Positions 6,410 through 14,782 of a DNA stretch of 36,213 bases are shown piece by piece; within the stretch, counting starts at the first letter, position 1, and the number at the start of each line of letters is the position of its first letter. The stretch comes from an uncultured Allobaculum sp. (lineage in GTDB: Bacteria > Bacillota_I > Bacilli_A > Erysipelotrichales > Erysipelotrichaceae). The notes beneath the pieces were generated by a model. The model made no database searches, had not been told where the DNA came from, and saw only the letters and a program-made list of their open reading frames with translations. The DNA is taken from NCBI GenBank assembly GCA_910577085.1, contig CAJTLE010000012.1, positions 1 to 36,213 of the forward strand. Reading direction: 5' to 3'. The translations under genes were made by a program, and so were the position numbers.

Positions 6410-7330
6410 TTAGTTTGCAGAGCTGTCTTCAGAAGCAGCTTCGGCAAGATCAGGTCTTGTAACCAGATATTCTGGGTTGTTGGCTTTGTAGTAATCGAAC
6501 AGGAACTGATCGTGTACTTCAAATTCGTACTTCTTCAGGTAGTAAACCTGGCAATCGGACTGGATGGTCTGGTTGCTGGAAAGAGCAGAGATGATTTTTT
6601 TCAGGTTCTTGTCGTAGTCCATGGAAACAACGGAAGCGACATAGTATTCCTTATCATCAGTGGAAGTATCGTTGGTAAATACCTGATCGAGAACACCATC
6701 TTTAGTGGCATCCTGAATGGCATTGAGCAGAGTCGTTGGCAGAGTGGTATCTGCAGTGGAAACGATCTGTTCAGTACCTGTGTAAGTGGCGCCATCGGCA
6801 GCGTACTGCGCTCCGACTTTACCAGCATCCTGGCCATTTTTCAGCTCTTCAAGAGCTTTGTTGGCATTGTCTTCAGAATCAGTCTGGATGATGACAGCCA
6901 GAACAGGGTCAAAGTTCTGGATGATTTCTTCTTTAGCGTCTGTGAAGTATTTTTCCTGCAGACGAGTGGACTGAACACCTGGAACCAGTGCTGTATCGCG
7001 GTAGTCTTCCAGACTGTCAAAGCCGATCGCTTTGATCTGGTCTTCGAAGCCTTCGCTGGAAGCATAGTCATCGAGCTGTTCCTGTGCTTCCTGAACAACA
7101 TCTTCAGGACGTCCGATTTCTTTGTCGTAAATCAGACGGTTGGCTAAGGTCAGACCCATGGAAGGACCATAGTAGTCTTTAACCAGTGTGTATTCAGTGC
7201 CTTTGGTGATCTTCTTGTCACCAACAGTCATGATGACTTCAGAGCCATCTGGAATGGTGGTTTCACCATTTCCGCAGCCGGCCAGCATCAGTGCCGCCGC
7301 ACTGAGCGCAAAAATCTTTTTCAGTTTCAT
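6410..7330 (-). CDS. PrsA/SurA-like lipoprotein foldase lacking a clear parvulin domain
   Basis: The true start is the ATG at 7330: AGGAGG precedes it and it gives a lipoprotein signal MKLKKIFALSAAALMLAGC with lipobox LAGC (Cys19). The 306-residue mature part has the SurA_N-like pattern (VIMTVGDKKITKGTEY, then a helical chaperone region) and a region similar in length to a PPIC domain (DPVLAVIIQTDSEDNANKAL...), but without the conserved parvulin GG/F motifs, so isomerase activity is doubtful. Such proteins fold exported proteins on the outer face of the membrane. It starts one base after the stop of the upstream foldase gene, so the two are co-translated. The C-terminus is acidic and low-complexity. 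Confidence 0.88.
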   Translation of the reverse strand: MKLKKIFALSAAALMLAGCGNGETTIPDGSEVIMTVGDKKITKGTEYTLVKDYYGPSMGLTLANRLIYDKEIGRPEDVVQEAQEQLDDYASSEGFEDQIKAIGFDSLEDYRDTALVPGVQSTRLQEKYFTDAKEEIIQNFDPVLAVIIQTDSEDNANKALEELKNGQDAGKVGAQYAADGATYTGTEQIVSTADTTLPTTLLNAIQDATKDGVLDQVFTNDTSTDDKEYYVASVVSMDYDKNLKKIISALSSNQTIQSDCQVYYLKKYEFEVHDQFLFDYYKANNPEYLVTRPDLAEAASEDSSAN

Positions 7331-7331
7331 C

Positions 7332-8480
7332 TTATTCGCCCTCCTGACTGGAAGCAGTCGAAGACGTCTGATCCGACTGGCTGGAAGCAGAATCTGCAGA
7401 TTCACTGGAATTTGCGGAAGATTCGCTTGAAGTTTTGTCTTTTTCTTTATCATCGGAAGCATTTAAAGCCAGGATCGAAGGATCAAGCTGGCTGGTCTGC
7501 TGATTGATGTAATCATCGATCTGAGTCTTGATTTCATCGTTAGCAAAAGTCACATTCAGTTTCTGGCCGGCGTTCTGGATAATGAACGCTTCCAGACCGT
7601 TGACTTTGGAGATGATGGTGTTAACCAGGTTGGTTACAGCTGTATCATCGTCAGATTCAAGGATCTTGGCTGGATCTGTTTCTTCAACGTGAACCATGTA
7701 AAGAACAGGAGTGGAAGATTCAACAGTAATCCATTCACTGGTATCTCCGGCATTTAAAGCCAGCGCTTTTTCTAAGACAGCACTGTCAAGCGCTGTGTTG
7801 GAAGAGTCGATGTAACCGTAGAAACCATTCTTATCTTTTGTATCTGTGTCATCCGAGTATTCAGCGGCAACTTCACCAAAAGACTGGCCATCATCGAGCG
7901 CATTCTGGATTTCTTCCTGTTTTGCTTTTTCGTCATCGCTCAGGTTTTCAGCATCTTCAACATTCATCGTCAGAATGGAGATTGTGCGGGCACCTTCTGG
8001 AACGTAAGAAGAAAGCAGATCAATGTGTTCACGGATAAAGTTGCCATCCAGAACCTGGATCTTGGCTGCAACTTTACTGTATTCAGCAATCGCATTGTCC
8101 CCAGAGAAGCCCATACCGGCTAACTGGCTCATAATGGAAGCTTTTGTTTTTCCTGTGGCATCCGCTTTAATATTGGATTCCAGGTTTTTCTGCATTGTTT
8201 TCGCCTGTTCTTCGATTTCAGATGTAGTTTCGACTGTCTGATCTGTTACCGCATTACGGTAAAGGCTGAACAGAATGCCTGGTTCAGCAACTGTGGAGTT
8301 GTCCATCAGTTCAGAACTGGTTACGTTGCCGGCTGTAGTGGAAATCACGACATCGGTTCCATCGACCTGCGGTGTGCTGACGTTATCTTTATTCATGTCG
8401 GCGACGTAATAAATCAGGACACCAATAAAAAGAACGGCAAGAACACTGACGAACCAGTATTTTCTTAAAAATTCACCCAT
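7332..8480 (-). CDS. Membrane-anchored PrsA-like parvulin peptidyl-prolyl isomerase
   Basis: The 382-residue product has an N-terminal membrane anchor (residues 8-27, WFVSVLAVLFIGVLIYYVAD) with the rest outside. A PPIC/parvulin domain spans about 165-260: ARTISILTMNVEDAE, then an E-I-Q-N-A-L-D-D-G-Q-S-F-G-E-V-A helix, YSDD, GFYGYID, and LNAGDTSEWITVESSTPVLYMVHV. A C-terminal Ser/Asp-rich tail (from about 340) is disordered. It should catalyse proline isomerisation in secreted proteins. Unlike classical PrsA it lacks a lipobox. It is the first gene of a two-gene operon driven by the promoter at 8592-8620. No good Shine-Dalgarno is close to the ATG, so translation may be modest. Confidence 0.92.
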   Translation of the reverse strand: MGEFLRKYWFVSVLAVLFIGVLIYYVADMNKDNVSTPQVDGTDVVISTTAGNVTSSELMDNSTVAEPGILFSLYRNAVTDQTVETTSEIEEQAKTMQKNLESNIKADATGKTKASIMSQLAGMGFSGDNAIAEYSKVAAKIQVLDGNFIREHIDLLSSYVPEGARTISILTMNVEDAENLSDDEKAKQEEIQNALDDGQSFGEVAAEYSDDTDTKDKNGFYGYIDSSNTALDSAVLEKALALNAGDTSEWITVESSTPVLYMVHVEETDPAKILESDDDTAVTNLVNTIISKVNGLEAFIIQNAGQKLNVTFANDEIKTQIDDYINQQTSQLDPSILALNASDDKEKDKTSSESSANSSESADSASSQSDQTSSTASSQEGE

Positions 8481-8553
8481 GTTTCATGCTGCATGCTCTT
8501 CCGGAAGCAGCGTCTTCCTTTCCTTTGTTTGACCCGGAAGAGGATAGAAAAGG

Positions 8554-8570
8554 CAGGCAGAACCTGCCTG
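8554..8570 (-). promoter_or_regulatory. Leader hairpin of the foldase operon
   Basis: In the roughly 105-base untranslated leader, CAGGCAG pairs with CTGCCTG over a three-base loop. On the minus strand it is followed by CCTTTTCT, so it could act as a weak attenuator or a stabilising hairpin. Confidence 0.4.
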
Positions 8571-8591
8571 GTCTTCAGAGAATCAGACAAA

Positions 8592-8620
8592 ATTATACGA
8601 AAGGTATTAGTAAAATGCAA
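8592..8620 (-). promoter_or_regulatory. Sigma-A type promoter of the foldase operon
   Basis: On the minus strand TTGCAT (8615-8620) and a perfect TATAAT (8592-8597) are separated by 17 bases. Transcription would start near 8585, about 105 bases before the first gene. Confidence 0.8.
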
Positions 8621-9945
8621 TGAACGAACCAGACCGCATACAGCCATCCACAGGCAGAATCCAAAAGAAAATCACAATGAATTTTTACTTTATGTGAAAC
8701 AAAAGTGATAAATACCCTGACTTCACTGATTTCTGTCTGGCCTGTCTGGCGGCCCATGAACCAGCCAACCGCCTCGTATGACAGCCCCACGGCCAGAGAA
8801 TGATCAGAAAAGCTGCTCATTCAAATCGGAAAACAAGCCGCAAAGAGTTTCAGAATTGTTCCAGCAAGAAGAGGATGGATCAAAGTCTGGCAAGGCAGCA
8901 GGCAAACGGAAGAAAACAGAAAGGAAACACAGAAGGATGAAGCGGGAGCAGCTACATTCCAGCCAATCTCAGGAACAGGGATCAAACGGTGATTTTGGTG
9001 GGGAATTCATTCTGGGCTGGAAGAATTTAATTTCCATTTTAAAAACCGGTCGATAATTTTTCGGCCGCTCCCCTGATCTTTGAAAAAGCGAAAACGGGGA
9101 AGACATGGTTTCCAGGATTGAATTTTTTGAAATCAGAACGAAGAAGGAGGTCCCCTCATTTGACTTTTTTGCACCGATTGAATTCGAACTTCCGGTTTTG
9201 ATGTTCCAGACAATACAGATCTGATCTCTGGCTGTCCGCTAAATATATATGGAAAACAAACTGACTCTTTTGCGGGGAGTTCGAAAAATGGAAAGCCAGG
9301 CAGATCAATTTCAATCGACAGAAATTTTTAAAACACAAGGTTCAGTGCGTCGAAGGAAAACGCTTTCAATTCGAAATGGTCTGAGTTCAGGCTCGCCTCC
9401 GTCAGTGTTTGAAACTCTTGTTTTTCAGCTTTTGACTCTCTTTTTCCTCGGTTTATTTTGATGTCTTTTCTTTTCGTTTAACCTGCGGATGGGTCAAAAC
9501 ATTGAGTTTGAAAGCGGATGACGAAAGCAACAGGCAAGACGAACTGGTGTCGATCAGATATAAGAATTTCACAGGAGAAAGCTCGGTCTGATCTATATTA
9601 TTCTCGAATATTCTGAATGATTCCGGTGATCATTCTCATGACTTTGCTTTTTCGTTTTCAGATCCAGATTTTCTGGCATTTCATTTGCACTTCCGACAGA
9701 AATCGCCGAAAAATCGAATTGTCCCTTACTTAATGAAAACTCTTGAGAAGTCAAATGCTCCGTTTTTGTTCGGGATGAATACAATAAAAGTTTGTACGGA
9801 CCAAAAAGACTATTATGGTTGAATCTCGTCGCTCAGGCCTTTGCCTTTAAATCCGGATCACAAAAGGCCATGATAAGAAAATGGCTTGAAAATCATCCGA
9901 ATTGTTTAAGGGCAGGTCGATAGCGGTGGGAAACATGCCTTAGAG
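8621..9945 (+). other. Gene-poor stretch upstream of the suf operon
   Basis: About 1.3 kb contain no open frame I can support. Frames at 8778-9056 and 9249-9461 (plus strand) have unnatural Lys/Arg/Ser- or Phe/Leu-rich compositions and no ribosome site. The DNA is A-rich with several imperfect hairpins, for example GATCAGA/TCTGATC within 9555-9597. No T-box, riboswitch or tRNA signature was recognised. It may be a degraded gene or hold an unrecognised small RNA. Confidence 0.5.
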
Positions 9946-9951
9946 TATACT
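9946..9951 (+). promoter_or_regulatory. Possible -10 element of the suf operon
   Basis: TATACT at 9946-9951 lies 26 bases before the sufC ATG, with the ribosome site AGAGAGG between. No good -35 hexamer is found 17 bases upstream (TAGCGG), so the promoter may need an activator. This is a weak call. Confidence 0.4.
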
Positions 9952-9976
9952 AGAAGGGATAAAGAGAGGTATCACA

Positions 9977-10792
9977 ATGTCAACATTGGAAATCAAAGAT
10001 CTTCATGTCAGCGTTGAAGATAAAGAGATTCTTCGCGGAATTGACTTGACTGTCAGATCCGATGAAATGCACGCATTAATGGGCCCTAACGGAAACGGTA
10101 AGTCAACTCTGCTTGCCGCAATCATGGGCAATCCTAAATATAAAGTTACACAAGGTTCCATCACTCTGGATGGAAAAGACGTTCTGTCCATGCCAGTAGA
10201 CGAGCGCTCCCGCGCTGGTCTGTTTTTAGGCATGCAGTATCCAAGTGAAGTTCCAGGCGTTACGAACTCTGACTTCCTGCGCACCGCAATTAATGCCCGC
10301 AGAGAACGCCCGATTTCATTGTTCCAGTTCATTAAAGGAATGGATCATGCCATTCAGGAATTACAGATGAAGCCAGACCTGGCTCATCGTTTCTTAAATG
10401 TCGGATTCTCCGGTGGTGAAAAGAAACGCAACGAAATCGTTCAGATGCTTTTATTGAAACCATCTCTGGCCATGCTGGATGAAATTGACTCCGGCCTGGA
10501 CGTTGATGCTCTGCGTATTGTTGCCGACGCGATTTTAAATGCCCAGAAGGAAGACCACATGGGTGTTGTTGTTGTCAGCCACTATGCACGTTTCCTTGAC
10601 TATCTCAAACCAACCCACGCCCATGTTCTGGTTGACGGTAAAATCGTTGTTTCCGGCGGACCAGAACTGATCCATCGTGTCGACAGCGAAGGATATGACT
10701 GGATCGAAAAAGAATATCATGTACAGGCGCGGAAAGAAGAAAAACCAAAACCTGTCCTTCTCGAATCCTGCGGCGCCAAGAAAGTTGAGTAG
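9977..10792 (+). CDS. sufC: SufC, ATPase of the SufBCD iron-sulfur scaffold
   Basis: The 271-residue ABC-type ATPase has Walker A GPNGNGKST (36-44), the signature FSGGEKKR (144-151), Walker B LAMLDE (164-169) and the H-loop His202 in VVVSHY. These, and the motif GLFLGMQYPSEVPGV after the Q-loop, are typical of SufC. SufC is a soluble ATPase that drives conformational change of the SufB-SufD heterodimer during Fe-S cluster assembly; it is not a transporter. The protein carries about 20 extra residues at the C-terminus (KEEKPKPVLLESCGAKK) compared with most SufC. It leads the suf operon; sufD begins five bases after its stop. Confidence 0.98.
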   Translation: MSTLEIKDLHVSVEDKEILRGIDLTVRSDEMHALMGPNGNGKSTLLAAIMGNPKYKVTQGSITLDGKDVLSMPVDERSRAGLFLGMQYPSEVPGVTNSDFLRTAINARRERPISLFQFIKGMDHAIQELQMKPDLAHRFLNVGFSGGEKKRNEIVQMLLLKPSLAMLDEIDSGLDVDALRIVADAILNAQKEDHMGVVVVSHYARFLDYLKPTHAHVLVDGKIVVSGGPELIHRVDSEGYDWIEKEYHVQARKEEKPKPVLLESCGAKKVE

Positions 10793-10797
10793 GGCCT

Positions 10798-11586
10798 ATG
10801 GAACGGACCTACGAAAACCGCTTTGAAGATCGGATCGAAACAGATCAGTCGCTCGATTTGCGTTTTGATAAAAGAGCCAGCGGCAGTCTGGTGATTTTCC
10901 TGGACGGAAATGCGGATGAGATGTCGATCCGTCTGCACGCGGATGAATACAGCTATGTCAAAATCTTCATCCAGAACCGGATGGAGCATCCGTTTACCCT
11001 CAATCTGGACGCCGATATTGAAACGGATGCCAAAATTGAACTCGGCCTGCTTGATTTGCAGGATGACCCTCTGACATTCAAAGCAGATGGCAGCCTGAAC
11101 AAACAGGGTGCAACCATGGAACTTTCGACCGGCCAGCTTTGCCTGGGCGGCAAAAAGAAAAAGTCCAATATTGAACTGACAAGCAAAGTCCCCCATACAT
11201 ATGGCAACATCCATAACTTCGCCGTTGTCTATGATGAAGGCCAGTATGAAATGGTTGCGGCTGGACGTATTGTCAAAGGCGCCTTTGGATCCGAGTCTCA
11301 TCAGGAAACCCGTGTTCTGACGATGGGCAAAGATCACACTTGTGTGACGCTGCCAATTCTGTACATCGATGAAAATGACGTCAAAGCCAGCCACGCGCTG
11401 ACCGTCGGTCAGCCTGATGCTGAGCAGCTTTACTACTTACAATCCAGAGGCCTGTCGACAACCCAGGCAATGGGCTTACTGGCCATTGGCTATTTCAAAC
11501 CAGTTGTTGAACTGATTGGCGATGAAGTCTTAAGACAGGAAATGGAACAGGAAATTGAAAGAAGGGCGGGACTGTATGAACATTAA
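10798..11586 (+). CDS. sufD: SufD, scaffold subunit of SufBCD
   Basis: This 262-residue protein has the SufD/SufB core beta-helix and C-terminal helical domain: the FAVVYDEGQYEMVAAGRIVKG segment, ASHALTVGQPDAEQLYYLQSRG (the conserved SufB/SufD C-terminal signature), and LLAIGYFKPVVE. At 262 residues it is much shorter than the roughly 420 residues of many SufD proteins; most of the N-terminal helical domain is missing. SufD pairs with SufB and SufC and is needed for iron entry. It overlaps the sufS start by 11 bases, so translation is coupled. Confidence 0.93.
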   Translation: MERTYENRFEDRIETDQSLDLRFDKRASGSLVIFLDGNADEMSIRLHADEYSYVKIFIQNRMEHPFTLNLDADIETDAKIELGLLDLQDDPLTFKADGSLNKQGATMELSTGQLCLGGKKKKSNIELTSKVPHTYGNIHNFAVVYDEGQYEMVAAGRIVKGAFGSESHQETRVLTMGKDHTCVTLPILYIDENDVKASHALTVGQPDAEQLYYLQSRGLSTTQAMGLLAIGYFKPVVELIGDEVLRQEMEQEIERRAGLYEH

Positions 11587-12844
11587 AGAACATATTGATG
11601 AAATCCGCGCGGACTTCCCAATCCTGAAGCGTGAAATGAGCGGCTATCCGCTTGATTACCTTGACAGCTGCGCAACGGCTTTAAAACCGCAGTGTGTCAT
11701 TGATGAAGTTGTCCACTATTACACCTACCTGGGCGCCAACGCTCAGCGTGGTGATTATGAAATGGCTTCTCAGGTCGACTATGCCCTGGACGAAGCCCGC
11801 AAAACAGTCATGAAATTTATCAATGCTAAGCGTAAGGAAGAAATTGTCTTCACTTCTGGAGCGACTGAATCCTTAAACCTGCTGGCGTTGATGGTAACCA
11901 ATGACTTTTTAAAGGAAGGCGATGCGATTCTCACCGCTGAGACTGAACATGCCTCTTCCATTCTGCCCTGGCAGCAGGCCGGCTATGCCAAAAAGATTCC
12001 TGTCAACTTCATTGAAGTCGATCAGGATGGCCGAATCACGGTTGACCATGTCAAAGAAGCCTTTGAAAAATATCCAAACACCAAAGTCGTGATGTTTGCC
12101 CAGGTTTCCAACGTTCTTGGCTTTACGGCTCCAATTAAGGAGATCGCCAAAGTCGCCCATGAACATGGTGCGTATATGGTTGTTGATGGAGCCCAGTCCG
12201 TTGCGCATCAGCTGATTGATGTGCAGGATATGGACTGCGATTTCTTCTGCTTCTCCGGTCATAAACTGTGCGGCCCAACGGGTGCCGGCGTTATGTATGG
12301 CAAATACGAACTGCTCGATAAACTGCATCCTGTTTTCTATGGCGGCGAAAGCAACGCCCGTTTTGCCCGCAGCTGCGAAAGCCTGATTTTACGCCGGACT
12401 CCATTCAAGTTTGAATCGGGAACCCAGCCAATTGAAGGCATTCTGGGTATGGCAGTGGCCATGCGCTATCTGATGCGTTTAGGCCTGCATGATATCCATG
12501 TTTACGAAACGGAACTGAAAAAATACTTCCTGGATCGTGCCGAGAAGGAACTCAAAGATAAGATCAAAATCTATAACCCACACAGTGATGGTGGAATTAT
12601 TACCTTTAACGTCTATGACAAAGGCCAGCTCATTTTCCCACAGGATATGGCAAGTTTCCTGTCCTCGAAAGGCATTGCGGTTCGTTCGGGTCAGCACTGC
12701 GCCAAACTGATGGGCGAAATTCTCGGTGTTCCAGGCACCGTCCGTGCAAGTATCTATTTCTATAACACCTATGAAGACGTCGACCGGCTGGTAGATGCCA
12801 TTAAAGAAGCTACCGTCGAAAAATGCCTCGACATCTTCTTCTAG
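11576..12844 (+). CDS. sufS: SufS, type II cysteine desulfurase
   Basis: The ATG at 11576 is chosen because AGAAGGGCGGG precedes it. The 422-residue PLP enzyme shows His125 in TEHASS, Asp204 in VVDGAQS, the PLP lysine Lys230 in FSGHKLCGPTG, and the catalytic Cys375 in RSGQHCAKLM. SufS removes sulfur from cysteine and passes the persulfide to SufU. The segment between 258 and 283 (SNARFARSCESLILRRT) differs from the usual GGGEMI-type sequence of the family. It sits between sufD and sufU in the canonical Firmicutes order. Confidence 0.97.
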   Translation: MNIKEHIDEIRADFPILKREMSGYPLDYLDSCATALKPQCVIDEVVHYYTYLGANAQRGDYEMASQVDYALDEARKTVMKFINAKRKEEIVFTSGATESLNLLALMVTNDFLKEGDAILTAETEHASSILPWQQAGYAKKIPVNFIEVDQDGRITVDHVKEAFEKYPNTKVVMFAQVSNVLGFTAPIKEIAKVAHEHGAYMVVDGAQSVAHQLIDVQDMDCDFFCFSGHKLCGPTGAGVMYGKYELLDKLHPVFYGGESNARFARSCESLILRRTPFKFESGTQPIEGILGMAVAMRYLMRLGLHDIHVYETELKKYFLDRAEKELKDKIKIYNPHSDGGIITFNVYDKGQLIFPQDMASFLSSKGIAVRSGQHCAKLMGEILGVPGTVRASIYFYNTYEDVDRLVDAIKEATVEKCLDIFF

Positions 12845-12859
12845 AAAGGAGGAGTTTTC

Positions 12860-13327
12860 ATGTCAATTGATCCAACGTATTACCGCGAGATTATCATGGA
12901 TAACTACTCATATCCACGTCATAAAGAACTTACCGATGACAAAGAATATGATCATCGTCATATGGCCAGTGACTCTTGTATCGACGATATTACAGTCCAG
13001 GCCAAAATTAAGGACGGAAAGGTTCAGGATGTCCGCTTTGACGGTCAGGCCTGCACCATTTCCACCGCTTCGACTTCCATTCTGACCCACCTGTTAGAAG
13101 GAAAGACAATTGCGGAAGCTGAAAATATTATCAACAACTACAACAAGATGATTCATGGCCAGCCTTACGACGCCGACGTGCTGGAAGATGCCGTTGCCTT
13201 CGAGGGCGTTGCCAAACAGCCAAACCGGATTGGCTGTGCCACGATTGGCTGGCGGGCTATGGAAGAAATGATTGAAGACTACGAAAAAGAACATTCATCC
13301 GATCAGAAAGAAGAGGCCTCCAAATGA
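12860..13327 (+). CDS. sufU: SufU, zinc-dependent sulfurtransferase partner of SufS
   Basis: The 155-residue SufU keeps the four zinc/sulfur ligands Cys40 and Asp42 (DSCIDD), Cys65 (GQACTIS) and Cys126 (NRIGCATIGW). It contains the SufU-specific insertion between the second and third cysteines (residues 80-120), which separates it from IscU scaffolds. It accepts persulfide sulfur from SufS and delivers it to SufBCD. A near-perfect AAAGGAGGAG ribosome site precedes the ATG. Its stop overlaps the sufB start as ATGA. Confidence 0.96.
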   Translation: MSIDPTYYREIIMDNYSYPRHKELTDDKEYDHRHMASDSCIDDITVQAKIKDGKVQDVRFDGQACTISTASTSILTHLLEGKTIAEAENIINNYNKMIHGQPYDADVLEDAVAFEGVAKQPNRIGCATIGWRAMEEMIEDYEKEHSSDQKEEASK

Positions 13328-14739
13328 GTGACGACATCAAAAAAGATGCGGCTGCCCTGACGGATGAGGAATATAAATATGGTTTCCATGATGAGGACAC
13401 TTCGGTATTCAATACCGGAAAAGGTCTGAGCGAAGAAACAATCCGTGAAATTTCGGCCATCAAAAAAGAACCGGAATGGATGCTGGATCTTCGCCTGAAA
13501 GCCTACCACTCCTTCCTGGAGCAGAAAAATCCAGACTGGGGTCCTGATCTGAGCCATATTGACTTCGATGATTTCACCTACTACATCCGTCCAAGTGACA
13601 AGCAGGAAAAAGACTGGGACGAAGTGCCGGAAACCATCCGCAATACGTTCCAGAAACTGGGAATTCCAGAAGCAGAACAGAAATTCTTAGCCGGTGTTTC
13701 CACACAGTATGAATCTGAAGTTGTTTACCACAACATGCTTCAGGAAGTGGAAGACAAAGGCGTTATCTTCCTGGATACCGACAGTGCCCTGCGTGAGCAT
13801 CCAGACCTGTTTAAAAAATACTTTGGAACTTTGATTCCATATACCGATAACAAGTACGCTGCCTTGAACACCGCCGTATGGTCTGGCGGAAGCTTCATCT
13901 ATGTTCCAAAAGGCGTAAAACTTGAAAAACCATTACAGTCTTACTTCCGGATCAACTCTCAATCAGCTGGTCAGTTCGAACGAACTCTGATCATCGTGGA
14001 TGAAGGCGCGGATGTCCATTATGTAGAAGGCTGTACTGCTCCAATTTATTCCAAGGATTCGCTGCATGCGGCTGTTGTTGAAATTTTCGTTCACAAAAAT
14101 GCCAAATGCCGTTATTCCACCGTTCAGAACTGGTCGAACAACATCATCAACCTCGTAACCAAACGTGCTCTGGTTCATGAAGCCGGCCATATGGAATGGA
14201 TCGATGGTAACATTGGATCCCATCTGAACATGAAATACCCATCCTGCGTCCTGGTTGGACCATACGCAAAAGGAACAACAGTTTCCATTGCGGTTGCTTC
14301 CAAAGACCAGATTCAGGATGCCGGAGCCAAAATGATTCACCTGGCTCCTCATACTTCCAGTACGATTATTTCAAAATCGGTTGCCCGCAATGGTGGAGAA
14401 ACCAACTACCGCGGCTGGGTTGTTCATGGCAAACGGGCCGACTATGCCAAGTCTAAAGTGGAGTGCGATACGCTGATCCTGGATAAACAGTCCAGATCCG
14501 ACACCATCCCACTGAACCGTCAGACCAACCAGACCAGCCAGATTGAGCACGAAGCAACCGTTTCGAATATTTCTGAAGAACAGCTGTTCTATCTGATGAG
14601 CCGCGGTTTATCCAGAGAAAAGGCCACGGAAATGATTGTTATGGGCTTCCTTGAACCATTCACCCGTGAGCTGCCTATGGAATATGCGGTTGAGCTCAAC
14701 CAGCTGCTCAAACTGGATATGTCCGATTCCATCGGTTAA
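13324..14739 (+). CDS. sufB: SufB, main Fe-S cluster assembly scaffold
   Basis: The 471-residue protein has typical SufB length and highly conserved segments: SQYESEVVYHNM-like (here TQYESEVVYHNMLQE), AVWSGGSFIYVPKGVKLEKPLQ, VEGCTAPIYS, YSTVQNWSNN, and the C-terminal IEHEATVSNISEEQLFYLMSRGL. SufB carries the nascent cluster together with SufC and SufD. It is last in the core operon. Only 43 bases, with no clear terminator, separate it from the next gene, so transcription may continue. Confidence 0.98.
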   Translation: MSDDIKKDAAALTDEEYKYGFHDEDTSVFNTGKGLSEETIREISAIKKEPEWMLDLRLKAYHSFLEQKNPDWGPDLSHIDFDDFTYYIRPSDKQEKDWDEVPETIRNTFQKLGIPEAEQKFLAGVSTQYESEVVYHNMLQEVEDKGVIFLDTDSALREHPDLFKKYFGTLIPYTDNKYAALNTAVWSGGSFIYVPKGVKLEKPLQSYFRINSQSAGQFERTLIIVDEGADVHYVEGCTAPIYSKDSLHAAVVEIFVHKNAKCRYSTVQNWSNNIINLVTKRALVHEAGHMEWIDGNIGSHLNMKYPSCVLVGPYAKGTTVSIAVASKDQIQDAGAKMIHLAPHTSSTIISKSVARNGGETNYRGWVVHGKRADYAKSKVECDTLILDKQSRSDTIPLNRQTNQTSQIEHEATVSNISEEQLFYLMSRGLSREKATEMIVMGFLEPFTRELPMEYAVELNQLLKLDMSDSIG

Positions 14740-14782
14740 TCCCGAACCCAATCCAGACTGGATCATGGAGCTGAATATACAC

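Noticed and set aside
6512..7147. 211-codon plus-strand frame opposite the lipoprotein foldase
   Set aside because: Phe/Val/Ser-rich antisense frame with no ribosome site or family match.
8778..9461. Two plus-strand frames (8778-9056 and 9249-9461) in the gap before suf
   Set aside because: Low-complexity composition, no Shine-Dalgarno, no recognisable pattern.
10717..11394. 225-codon minus-strand frame opposite sufD
   Set aside because: Shadow frame; the plus strand has a conserved suf operon order and SufD signature.
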